Positions 30,859-41,800 of a stretch of 64,000 nucleotides of DNA are shown piece by piece; position 1 is the stretch's first letter; the number at the start of each line of letters is the position of its first letter. Under the pieces are notes generated by a model. That model had not been told where the DNA came from, did no database searches, and was given only the letters and a program-made list of their open reading frames with translations. The DNA comes from Puniceicoccales bacterium Verruco_01. GTDB lineage: Bacteria; Verrucomicrobiota; Verrucomicrobiia; Opitutales; Oceanipulchritudinaceae. Location: assembly GCA_001604565.1 (NCBI GenBank), contig LVBV01000018.1, positions 102,458 through 166,457 on the forward strand, written 5' to 3'. The position numbers and the translations under genes are program-made.

Positions 30859-31938
30859 ATGAGCACATCCATTCCCGACCGCATGCTGGGTGCCATTCTG
30901 CCCGGCGACAGTACGACAGTTCTACGCGAGTATCCGGTGGCCAAGCCCGGGCACGGCGAGGTTCTCCTGCGTGTCAAGGCCTCCACCATCTGCGGGTCCG
31001 ACATCCGCTGCATCTACCACGAGCACCTTGGCAAGGGCCCGGAGGGGTACCAGGGCGTGATCGCGGGCCACGAGTCCGCGGGACAGGTCGTGGCCGTGGG
31101 TCCCGGCTGCCGGGGCTTCAGGGAGGGCGACCGCGCCATCGTCTATCACATTTCCGGCTGCGGCCTGTGCAACGACTGCCGCCGCGGCTACATGATCTCC
31201 TGCACGGATCCCGTCTATCGCCGCGCCTACGGCTGGCAGCGCGACGGCGGCATGGCGGGATACCTTCTTGCCGAAGAGAAGGACCTTGTCCGCCTTCCCG
31301 ACGAACTGACGTACGCCGACGGCGCGCAGGTGGCCTGCGGCTTCGGCACGGTGTACGAGGGTCTGGAAAAGATCGGCATCTCCGGCAACGACGCAGTGCT
31401 CATCACGGGCCTCGGCCCGGTGGGGCTTGCGGCGGCGGCACTTTGCAGGGCCCTCGGCGCGCGCAAGATCATCGGCGTGGACGGCATCAAGGAACGCCTC
31501 GACATCGCAAAGAACCTGAATCTCTGCGACGAGGTGCTGACCGCCGGTCCCGACAACGAGAAACAGGTCCGCTCGCTCACGAAGGGCATGGGCGTCGAAA
31601 GGGCCGTGGAATGCTCCGCTAACCCCGCCGCGCGCAACACGGCGATCCGCGCCGTGCGCAAGTGGGGGAAGATGGTGATGCTCGGCGAAGGCGGCCCGAT
31701 GAGTTTAAATCCCTCGCCCGACATGATTCACGACCAGAAGACCCTTTACGGGAGCTGGGTGACAAGCACATGGAAGATGATGGAGCTCACCGAGCGCCTC
31801 GTGGAATGGAACCTCCATCCCGCCGAACTCATCAGCCACCGTTTTGACCTCGACCACGTGGCCGACGCCTACAAACTCATGGCCTCGGGCAAGTGCGGCA
31901 AGGTTGCAGTGTGCTTCGACGAGGAACTCCAACACTAA
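30859..31938 (+). CDS. Zinc-binding medium-chain alcohol dehydrogenase
   Basis: GHESAGQVVAVG, CGLCNDCRRGYMISC structural-zinc motif. Confidence 0.92.
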   Translation: MSTSIPDRMLGAILPGDSTTVLREYPVAKPGHGEVLLRVKASTICGSDIRCIYHEHLGKGPEGYQGVIAGHESAGQVVAVGPGCRGFREGDRAIVYHISGCGLCNDCRRGYMISCTDPVYRRAYGWQRDGGMAGYLLAEEKDLVRLPDELTYADGAQVACGFGTVYEGLEKIGISGNDAVLITGLGPVGLAAAALCRALGARKIIGVDGIKERLDIAKNLNLCDEVLTAGPDNEKQVRSLTKGMGVERAVECSANPAARNTAIRAVRKWGKMVMLGEGGPMSLNPSPDMIHDQKTLYGSWVTSTWKMMELTERLVEWNLHPAELISHRFDLDHVADAYKLMASGKCGKVAVCFDEELQH

Positions 31939-31950
31939 CCGCACCCCGTC

Positions 31951-32379
31951 ATGCTCAAGGGAATCCATCCCGCCATCAGTCCGGAACTTCTCAAGGTCCT
32001 TTGTGAAATGGGCCACGGCGACGAGATCATCCTCTCCGACGCCCATTTTCCCGGACACACCGTGAACGCCCGCGTGATCCGCGCGGACGGCCTTTTCGTC
32101 GCCACGCTTCTGGACGGCATCATCCCGCTCTTCGAGCTGGACAGCTACGCCCCGCCGCTCGCCATGATGTCCGCAAGTCCGGGCGACACACTGGACCCCG
32201 CAGTCGAGGCGCGCTACATGGCCGCCATCCGCCGCCACGCACCCGGCGCCCCGGCGCCCGAGCACGTCGAGCGCTTCGCCTTCTACGAGCGCGCGAAGAA
32301 GGCCTATGCTGTTGTGCTGACGGGCGAGACGGCCAAGTACGGGAACCTCATCCTGAAAAAGGGTGTGACACCCGTTTGA
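31951..32379 (+). CDS. RbsD/FucU-family sugar mutarotase
   Basis: [69 protein letters not shown]. Confidence 0.93.
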   Translation: MLKGIHPAISPELLKVLCEMGHGDEIILSDAHFPGHTVNARVIRADGLFVATLLDGIIPLFELDSYAPPLAMMSASPGDTLDPAVEARYMAAIRRHAPGAPAPEHVERFAFYERAKKAYAVVLTGETAKYGNLILKKGVTPV

Positions 32380-32430
32380 CGCCCGGGCGGAAGCCCCTCC
32401 GCCTAATGTTCCTTCACCACTCCCCGCATC

Positions 32431-33783
32431 ATGGAAACCCCAGCAAGCTCCGCCGTACCCGCCCCCCAGTCCAGTTTGACAACCCCGCCCGCGACCATCG
32501 CGCGGACGTTCCTTGGCTCCTTCTGCCTTGTCACCTTTCTCTTCTCCCTGTGGGGGTTTGCCAACGACGTGACCAATCCCATGGTCGCGGCGTTCAAGAA
32601 CATCCTGCTCATCAGTAACTTCGAGAGTTCGCTCGTGCAGTTCGCCTTCTACGGCGGCTACTGTCTGATGGCGATTCCCGCGGCGCTTTTCATCAAGAGG
32701 TTCACCTACAAGAGCGGCATCCTGATGGGGCTGGCCCTCTATGCGGCGGGATGTCTCTTGTTCATCCCGGCGGGCATGATGACGGCCTTCTGGGCCTTCC
32801 TGCTTGCGTACTTCATCATGACCTGCGGTCTCTCGTTTCTCGAAACGAGCGCGAACCCGTACATCCTATCGATGGGCGACGAGCGCACCGCCACGCGCCG
32901 TCTCAATTTTGCGCAGGCCTTCAACCCGATGGGCTCCATCACGGGCATGTTCGTGGCGCAGATGATCATCCTCGCCAACCTGAACCCGACAAAAGAGGCG
33001 GAGCGCCGGGTTATCAGCCAGAACGATCCCTCCGCGTTCGACGCCATGGTGCAGCACGATCTTTCCGTCATCATCGGGCCGTACGTGACGCTGGGACTTG
33101 TCGTTCTGGCGGCGTTCATCGTCTTCGCCCTAGTGAAGCTTCCGAAAACCGCGGGCGAGGAGAACAACGAGATCGCCCTCATCCCAACCCTCAAACGACT
33201 CTTCCACAACAAACGCTACATCGAGGGCGTGGTGGCGCAGGCCTTCTACGTCGGCGCGCAGATCATGTGCTGGACCTTCATCATCCAGTACGCCATGAAC
33301 GAACTGGGCATGACGGCCAAGGAGGCGCAGGGCTACAACATCGTGGCGATGGCGATCTTCGTCTCCAGCCGCTTCATCTGCACCTACCTTCTCAAATACA
33401 TCACCCCGGGGCATCTGCTTCTGTATCTTGCCATGGGCGGCGCGACGCTTGTTCTGGGCGTCATGTTCGTGCCCGGGATGGCGGGGCTCTACTGCCTGAT
33501 CGGCGTCTCGGCGTGCATGTCTCTCATGTTCCCGACGATTTACGGCATCGCGCTCGACGGCCTCGGCGACGACGCCAAGCTCGGCGCGGCGGGCCTGATC
33601 CTCGCCATTGGCGGCGGCAGCCTCATGCCACCGATGCAGGGCGCGATACTGGACATGGACAACTTCGGTTTCCTTTCCAGTACCCGCGCCTCCTTCATCC
33701 TCTCCTTTGTCTGCTTTGTCGTCATCGCGATCTACGGCTACCGCGCCTTCGCGGTGCATCGCCCGCCCTCGGAAACCACATAG
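32431..33783 (+). CDS. fucP: L-fucose:H+ symporter-like permease (MFS)
   Basis: LVTFLFSLWGFANDVTNPMVAAFKNI; LETSANPYILSMGDERTATRRLNFAQAFNPMGSITG. Confidence 0.92.
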   Translation: METPASSAVPAPQSSLTTPPATIARTFLGSFCLVTFLFSLWGFANDVTNPMVAAFKNILLISNFESSLVQFAFYGGYCLMAIPAALFIKRFTYKSGILMGLALYAAGCLLFIPAGMMTAFWAFLLAYFIMTCGLSFLETSANPYILSMGDERTATRRLNFAQAFNPMGSITGMFVAQMIILANLNPTKEAERRVISQNDPSAFDAMVQHDLSVIIGPYVTLGLVVLAAFIVFALVKLPKTAGEENNEIALIPTLKRLFHNKRYIEGVVAQAFYVGAQIMCWTFIIQYAMNELGMTAKEAQGYNIVAMAIFVSSRFICTYLLKYITPGHLLLYLAMGGATLVLGVMFVPGMAGLYCLIGVSACMSLMFPTIYGIALDGLGDDAKLGAAGLILAIGGGSLMPPMQGAILDMDNFGFLSSTRASFILSFVCFVVIAIYGYRAFAVHRPPSETT

Positions 33784-34144
33784 GGACGCACGAGCTTCGG
33801 TCTCTTCAACTGACGGTTCGTGCAAAGGAGGGACTTCCCGGCGGAAGTCCGACGAATTCATCCGCACGCCAGACGTGTTCGCACGACTGGAAAAACCCCT
33901 GCCAGGCCCGGCCACCCCTGTCCCACTCCCGCCACATTACCAGCCGTAACGATGCGATCATCACCCCGGCAGCGCCGCCCTCGTTGATACCCTTCGTAAC
34001 GAAAGACCATCAAAGCCGATTTTCATTCGCTCAACCCACACTCTCATGCTCCCCTTCTCGCGTTTCCTGACATCCCTCAATGCCGCACCCGCAACCGCTG
34101 GTGCGGAACAAATCAACCCCGGCAGGAATGCGCAAGGAAGCTCC

Positions 34145-35308
34145 ATGCGGTCCGAGTCTCCACATCCGACGCATTCAGGCAGATATTACCGCCCCGAGCT
34201 GGACATTCTTCGTTTCCTTGCCTTCCTCTGCGTCTTTGTCACACATCGCCTTGATCTGGCGCGCTTCGATGAAGGGAGTCATTACTGGAGCTATCACATC
34301 AGCCTCGTGGGCGTGTTCGGGGTTCCCGTGTTTTTTCTCCTGAGCGCATTTCTGATCACGGAACTGCTGACCCGAGAAAGGGAGCAGACCGGGAAAATTC
34401 AACTTGGGGCATTTTACTTGAGACGCGCGCTGCGCATCTGGCCCCTCTACTTTTCCGTGTTCTTCGGGCTTGTCCTTTTGACACATTTGGTTCCCGCCTT
34501 CGGCTGTATTCCTTCCGAAACATGGCTTCCCTTTGGCCTGTTTGCCGGAAACTGGTACGTCAGCACGCATTTCTGGATTCCTTCCTATCCGGTTAACGCA
34601 CTATGGAGCATTTCCGTAGAGGAACAGTTTTATATTCTCATCCCGCTTCTTGCATGGTTTGGCGGCAACCGCGGGTTAAAAATCTTCAGCGTCGCCTGCA
34701 TCGTCGCGGCGTACGCCTTCATTGCTCTGTACGCCAGCCACCCCACCGCTGGCTTCAACAGCGAGTGGACCAACAGTTTCGTCCACTTTCAGTTCTTTTC
34801 GGCGGGAATACTGCTCTCCCTTTTCCTCAAGGGACGGCAGCCCCGCATGCCGATCGCAATCCGCATCCTGATGGCAGCCGCCACACTTGGATGCTGGCTC
34901 GCTGCCTCGCTTGTTTTCGGCATCAATGCCGACGCCCCGCATCTTTCCTCCATCCCCGCGGCACTATGTGGCTGGATGCTGGTGCTCCTCGGCGCGGTGT
35001 TACTGCTGTTGGGACTGCTGGGGACCCCCGACCGATTCATCCCCCGACCCATCGTCTATCTGGGCCGCATTTCCTACGGGCTCTACGTCTTCCACGCGAC
35101 CATGTATTTTCTCGTTTACTCGCTGTTCAAGGAGGCTCTCATGCGTTTGTGCGAATCACTCGGGATCGGTCCCTGGTGGGGCGCCGTCGGCATGGTCCTG
35201 TCGCTTGCCGCAACCATAGTGGTCGCTTCCCTGTCCTACCGGTACTTCGAACGCCCGTTCCTGAACCTGAAGAAGCGCTTCACAATCGTCCCTTCGCGCC
35301 CCGATTAA
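34145..35308 (+). CDS. OafA/YrhL-type acyltransferase
   Basis: YYRPELDILRFLAFLCVFVTHR; LWSISVEEQFYILIPLL; RISYGLYVFHATMYF. Confidence 0.9.
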   Translation: MRSESPHPTHSGRYYRPELDILRFLAFLCVFVTHRLDLARFDEGSHYWSYHISLVGVFGVPVFFLLSAFLITELLTREREQTGKIQLGAFYLRRALRIWPLYFSVFFGLVLLTHLVPAFGCIPSETWLPFGLFAGNWYVSTHFWIPSYPVNALWSISVEEQFYILIPLLAWFGGNRGLKIFSVACIVAAYAFIALYASHPTAGFNSEWTNSFVHFQFFSAGILLSLFLKGRQPRMPIAIRILMAAATLGCWLAASLVFGINADAPHLSSIPAALCGWMLVLLGAVLLLLGLLGTPDRFIPRPIVYLGRISYGLYVFHATMYFLVYSLFKEALMRLCESLGIGPWWGAVGMVLSLAATIVVASLSYRYFERPFLNLKKRFTIVPSRPD

Positions 35309-35638
35309 GCTGCGTTTTGAGATCCAGACGACCGGGGCAACGGCATTCATTTTCGGCGAAAAACAGATCGTGTGGAAAATCGAGATTCTCCGATCCGGAT
35401 GAGCAGCCTTTTCGCACAATAGACGCCTGCTTCCTGACGGAAGTCTTGTTACAATAAGCTCTTCCGACTTCGCGAGCAACCCTGGAGGTGGCTGGACTCG
35501 GCCACGTTTCTTAAGTCGCTTATTTCCAATGATTAAGCAACTCGTCGCTTTGCCAGTTTAGGCAGAGTTAATACCTTTGAGTCGATTCCAGTAGCGTTCG
35601 CGTGCCTGCGGTTCTCCGATTTTCATCGTTTTCGGGCC

Positions 35639-35815
35639 TCAAGCAGCCACTTTTTCCTCCTTTCTGTCGGTTCCATCCCCCACCCTCGGGTCATCAGCCC
35701 GGTAGTAGTAGTTGAGCAGCCCTCCGAGCTGTGCGCGTTTTACGATTTCACCCGTATTTCGGTAGGTTTGCGCCTCCGGTTCGATGCTCCGGTTGTCGAT
35801 GCCCTGATGGGGCCG
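35639..35815 (-). pseudogene. C-terminal fragment of a DDE integrase-core transposase, truncated at the CRISPR array
   Basis: RPHQGIDNRSIEPEAQTYRNTGEIVKRAQLGGLLNYYYRADD...; upstream part of the frame is CRISPR repeat sequence. Confidence 0.7.
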
Positions 35816-38800
35816 CGGGGGTTGGCCCGCGGATGGAGGTGAGCAGGCTAGCAAGGCCCTCCATTTTCTCCTCGCTTCAATGGGGCCGCGGGGGTTGGCC
35901 CGCGGATGGACGACTCAAACTCCATAAGCGTCCCAACAAAGGGGCCGCTTCAATGGGGCCGCGGGGGTTGGCCCGCGGATGGAGGCGTTCAAGAGGTTCG
36001 CCCGCGAAGAGCTGTCGCCGCTTCAATGGGGCCGCGGGGGTTGGCCCGCGGATGGTCGCTCGAAGCCCCACGTCTACTACGTGCTCACAGGGCTTCAATG
36101 GGGCCGCGGGGGTTGGCCCGCGGATGGGCCACGAAGGCGGTCAATCGCCTGAAACAGGTCGCGGCTTCAATGGGGCCGCGGGGGTTTGCCCGCGGATGGC
36201 GCCGCTCTCGTCGCAGATCGGCAATCTGGCGCAGGCGCTTCAATGGGGCCGCGGGGGTTTGCCCGCGGATGGCGGTGTGAAAGCTGAGGCGATCCCTTGG
36301 CCGATCCCGATGCTTCAATGGGGCCGCGGGGGTTTGCCCGCGGATGGTTGTGTTTACCTAGAACAGGCAAAGCAAGAACAAATGCTTCAATGGGGCCGCG
36401 GGGGTTTGCCCGCGGATGGTCGACATCACTACTATCGACCATTTTTTGTTTTGTGTGCTTCAATGGGGCCGCGGGGGTTTGCCCGCGGATGGTTATTCCA
36501 TCGCGTCCGTGATTAGTGAATGCTGATAGTGCTTCAATGGGGCCGCGGGGGTTTGCCCGCGGATGGGAGGGCATCCGCCGTGTTCTGTGCGTTGTTGGCC
36601 GCCATGCTTCAATGGGGCCGCGGGGGTTTGCCCGCGGATGGGTGCATGTCAGAACCTAAGATTGCATCGAGCACGCCGCGCTTCAATGGGGCCGCGGGGG
36701 TTTGCCCGCGGATGGCATTCTCCGGAACGTTCGTCAGGCTCGTGCAGCCACGCTTCAATGGGGCCGCGGGGGTTTGCCCGCGGATGGGACGATCTGATCG
36801 GGCAGAACTTTAGCCCCTCCGATGCTTCAATGGGGCCGCGGGGGTTTGCCCGCGGATGGAAACAGATCGGCAATCTCGCTTCGGCGAATGCCGATCTGCT
36901 TCAATGGGGCCGCGGGGGTTTGCCCGCGGATGGTACCAGGGGGCTGAGCGCGTGCTGGCGCAAGTGGCGCGCTTCAATGGGGCCGCGGGGGTTTGCCCGC
37001 GGATGGCGCGATGGCGTGAAAATCCTTACTCCGTTCTGGCAGGCTTCAATGGGGCCGCGGGGGTTTGCCCGCGGATGGTGCCGCGATGGCGTGAAAATCC
37101 TTACTCCGTTCTGGCGGGCTTCAATGGGGCCGCGGGGGTTTGCCCGCGGATGGAGGCTGCGCTTGGTGTCCTTGTCCCCGCCGTCCGAGTAGCTTCAATG
37201 GGGCCGCGGGGGTTTGCCCGCGGATGGCATTTCTAGCGGGTCGGAAAGAAAAAATGCGCCCGCAGCTTCAATGGGGCCGCGGGGGTTTGCCCGCGGATGG
37301 TTTATCCTGGGCATATCTTAGTGGGGTTGGGTTATTGCTTCAATGGGGCCGCGGGGGTTTGCCCGCGGATGGCACAAGGGCGACAAGGGGGGATTCATCG
37401 AGACAGAAGAGCTTCAATGGGGCCGCGGGGGTTTGCCCGCGGATGGCGGGATGACGCCTTTTATGGCGCCGCCAAGCGAGGTGCTTCAATGGGGCCGCGG
37501 GGGTTTGCCCGCGGATGGTCCATCGGCGGAACGACCCATGCCATCGATTCCACGGTGCTTCAATGGGGCCGCGGGGGTTTGCCCGCGGATGGGTAATATT
37601 TGGCACCACTTCGGCACCACTCAACCGAGCTTCAATGGGGCCGCGGGGGTTTGCCCGCGGATGGTTTGCTGCCTATCCAGAGCATGAACCACCATTGCAG
37701 GCTTCAATGGGGCCGCGGGGGTTTGCCCGCGGATGGAAGATCAACCGCTTTCTTGCCGTCACCTGTAACTGTGCTTCAATGGGGCCGCGGGGGTTTGCCC
37801 GCGGATGGCTGAATGAGGCCGACGCGCTTCGCAAGGAGAACGAGGCTTCAATGGGGCCGCGGGGGTTTGCCCGCGGATGGTCCAAGAAAATCGCCTCATT
37901 CCGCAGTTTTGTGTGCGAGGCTTCAATGGGGCCGCGGGGGTTTGCCCGCGGATGGCGATTCCTGCAACAGAAACAGTCGATTCCTGCAACAGCTTCAATG
38001 GGGCCGCGGGGGTTTGCCCGCGGATGGCACGGTCACCGGCATCCTTCCCGAGGCCGAGGCGATCGGCTTCAATGGGGCCGCGGGGGTTTGCCCGCGGATG
38101 GACAGGTCCGCAGGATGCGGACGCTCTTGCGCTACGCTGCTTCAATGGGGCCGCGGGGGTTTGCCCGCGGATGGACCGGTCAGGAATCGACATATCCGGA
38201 TTATTATTCTCGTGCTTCAATGGGGCCGCGGGGGTTTGCCCGCGGATGGCTCGTTGGGTGCTCCTGACTCTGACGGTTGATCCAAAGCTTCAATGGGGCC
38301 GCGGGGGTTTGCCCGCGGATGGCATACTCAATACCATACGGAATGCACCATATAGCCAGCTTCAATGGGGCCGCGGGGGTTTGCCCGCGGATGGAGGCAA
38401 CTCTGACCGCTTGAGCTTCCGCAAGTTGACAATGCTTCAATGGGGCCGCGGGGGTTTGCCCGCGGATGGTCTGTTAATACGTCACACTTCTTCGCAGCCA
38501 TACTCGGCTTCAATGGGGCCGCGGGGGTTTGCCCGCGGATGGCATGAATATTACGGCTTGCCCGATTGGGTTTTAGACCGGCTTCAATGGGGCCGCGGGG
38601 GTTTGCCCGCGGATGGCCAATGAAAGTGTAAGCGCCGGTTGTGGTGTTATAAGCTTCAATGGGGCCGCGGGGGTTTGCCCGCGGATGGTCGCAGGCTTGA
38701 GACGAGGGAGTGGGAAGCGAAAGGCTTCAATGGGGCCGCGGGGGTTTGCCCGCGGATGGGTCAGATACTACGAACTTGAAGATCTCTGCTGGTTGCTTCA

Positions 38801-41800
38801 ATGGGGCCGCGGGGGTTTGCCCGCGGATGGCGGATATGGAAGCATAAGAAACAGCGCCATAGGGTCGGGCTTCAATGGGGCCGCGGGGGTTTGCCCGCGG
38901 ATGGCCTCAGGATCAGTGCCATCACCTTCATTTTTTGACCAAGCTTCAATGGGGCCGCGGGGGTTTGCCCGCGGATGGTATGTCGTTCTAGCGACGTGCC
39001 TGTTTTCCGGTTGTCGCTTCAATGGGGCCGCGGGGGTTTGCCCGCGGATGGGACAGAATTGGCGTCATAGTTGTATGTAGTCCCTGTGCTTCAATGGGGC
39101 CGCGGGGGTTTGCCCGCGGATGGAGGATTTGACGTTGCCGCGCTCAAGAAGATTTTCACCGCTTCAATGGGGCCGCGGGGGTTTGCCCGCGGATGGTCCA
39201 ATGAGGACGCACGGACTGTAAAAACTCAGCGGCTTCAATGGGGCCGCGGGGGTTTGCCCGCGGATGGAAAACGCCTGCGGTTGGATTCGCCAGCAATGCA
39301 CCGCTTCAATGGGGCCGCGGGGGTTTGCCCGCGGATGGTACATGGCCCGTCGTGGACAGGTCAGATGGTTTCCAAGAGCTTCAATGGGGCCGCGGGGGTT
39401 TGCCCGCGGATGGGCCGAGAAGGTGGCGCAGGCGGAGGCCAAGCTCGAGCTTCAATGGGGCCGCGGGGGTTTGCCCGCGGATGGGCGGCGAATCCAGGGC
39501 TGGCGGAACTCGGGCCGGTCTAGCTTCAATGGGGCCGCGGGGGTTTGCCCGCGGATGGCTACTGCGCCGGATTCAGCCTCGCAGATCGAATAATTGCTTC
39601 AATGGGGCCGCGGGGGTTTGCCCGCGGATGGGCGTTCGCGGACCGGGAATCGAGAATACGACATGGCGGCTTCAATGGGGCCGCGGGGGTTTGCCCGCGG
39701 ATGGGCTTTCTGCAACAGCCACAAGGGCCAAGGGCAAGCCCGGCTTCAATGGGGCCGCGGGGGTTTGCCCGCGGATGGCCGCCTTCTTCGCGTTGTGACG
39801 CGCGAAGAGGACGCCGCTTCAATGGGGCCGCGGGGGTTTGCCCGCGGATGGCTGGTGGGCATGGAAGATCCGCACCGGCATCCGAGAGCGGGCTTCAATG
39901 GGGCCGCGGGGGTTTGCCCGCGGATGGGCGTTTTGACACGCTTGCTTTTTCGCAAGCCTTGTCGCTTCAATGGGGCCGCGGGGGTTTGCCCGCGGATGGC
40001 CGCGATGGATTCCGTAACCTTGACAAGAACCTGACGGCTTCAATGGGGCCGCGGGGGTTTGCCCGCGGATGGGGGTGGATCGGTCCCGGGTGAAGAAGAA
40101 ATCAATAAGGCTTCAATGGGGCCGCGGGGGTTTGCCCGCGGATGGCCGTCCTGCTCCGCCAACAACCACCGACGAGGGCAGCTTCAATGGGGCCGCGGGG
40201 GTTTGCCCGCGGATGGCGTGTGCGTTGGGCTTGTCCCGGTCGTGGAGTCGATATGCTTCAATGGGGCCGCGGGGGTTTGCCCGCGGATGGGCGGAAGATA
40301 TTACTTTCCGCCAGCTCATCAACACGCTTCAATGGGGCCGCGGGGGTTTGCCCGCGGATGGCTCGTTAAGCACCATGCTGACGCACGCGCTTTCGCGGCT
40401 TCAATGGGGCCGCGGGGGTTTGCCCGCGGATGGACCGACGGCTTTCGCACGTCGAAGCGCGCGTACTGAGCTTCAATGGGGCCGCGGGGGTTTGCCCGCG
40501 GATGGTGCGTTGGCAATCGACGACGAAAAGCTGGCGAACTACCTTCAATGGGGCCGCGGGGGTTTGCCCGCGGATGGCCGCGACTCATCGCCTCCATTGC
40601 GGAACGGTATTCGCCTTCAATGGGGCCGCGGGGGTTTGCCCGCGGATGGTTGGAACATCGGGAAAGACCCGTTGCATCGGTACCGCCTTCAATGGGGCCG
40701 CGGGGGTTTGCCCGCGGATGGACGGCGGCTGGAGCGGCGGGCGAACAGGATTTTGACCCTTCAATGGGGCCGCGGGGGTTTGCCCGCGGATGGGAAGCGA
40801 TGTCGTGTATGACCACCACGCGACGACCGGACCTTCAATGGGGCCGCGGGGGTTTGCCCGCGGATGGATGAACACATTTTTCCTTGCGCGCGCGGGGCAG
40901 TATCCCTTCAATGGGGCCGCGGGGGTTTGCCCGCGGATGGTCGCGTCAGGCGCTTGTCGATGTCGCGGGTCTGCCCGCCTTCAATGGGGCCGCGGGGGTT
41001 TGCCCGCGGATGGATGCCTCGTCTCTCCCACGCCCGGAAAACAGTCTCTTCCTTCAATGGGGCCGCGGGGGTTTGCCCGCGGATGGGACGGCACGGGCTG
41101 CAGCGGCGGGGGGAAACTCGCGTCGTTCCTTCAATGGGGCCGCGGGGGTTTGCCCGCGGATGGATTCGACGATTGAAAAGGGCCGCCTGCTTGTCCGCAA
41201 GCCTTCAATGGGGCCGCGGGGGTTTGCCCGCGGATGGCGTATCGGCGTCATGGCGCACGGGGTGTGCCGCGATCCTTCAATGGGGCCGCGGGGGTTTGCC
41301 CGCGGATGGACGAACCCATGAGCACCAAAGAAGCAGCTGAAAAGATCCTTCAATGGGGCCGCGGGGGTTTGCCCGCGGATGGCTTACAAGATCGGACATT
41401 TCGCGCAGAAAGTCAACACCCTTCAATGGGGCCGCGGGGGTTTGCCCGCGGATGGCCCGCACCCCCTTCCTCTGATGCTGTCTCCCGGACCCTTCAATGG
41501 GGCCGCGGGGGTTTGCCCGCGGATGGGTAAAAAGCTAAAGGGTTATGATGATGTATATATCCCTTCAATGGGGCCGCGGGGGTTTGCCCGCGGATGGCTG
41601 CCTAGCTAGAACTAATCTACAAATATATAGCTTCCTTCAATGGGGCCGCGGGGGTTTGCCCGCGGATGGTTACCGTTACGGGGCTTGGCAAGTTGCCCGT
41701 GGGGGCCTTCAATGGGGCCGCGGGGGTTTGCCCGCGGATGGGCTCGGCGTTACAGCGACGCCGTTTCGCTCTGACAACCTTCAATGGGGCCGCGGGGGTT

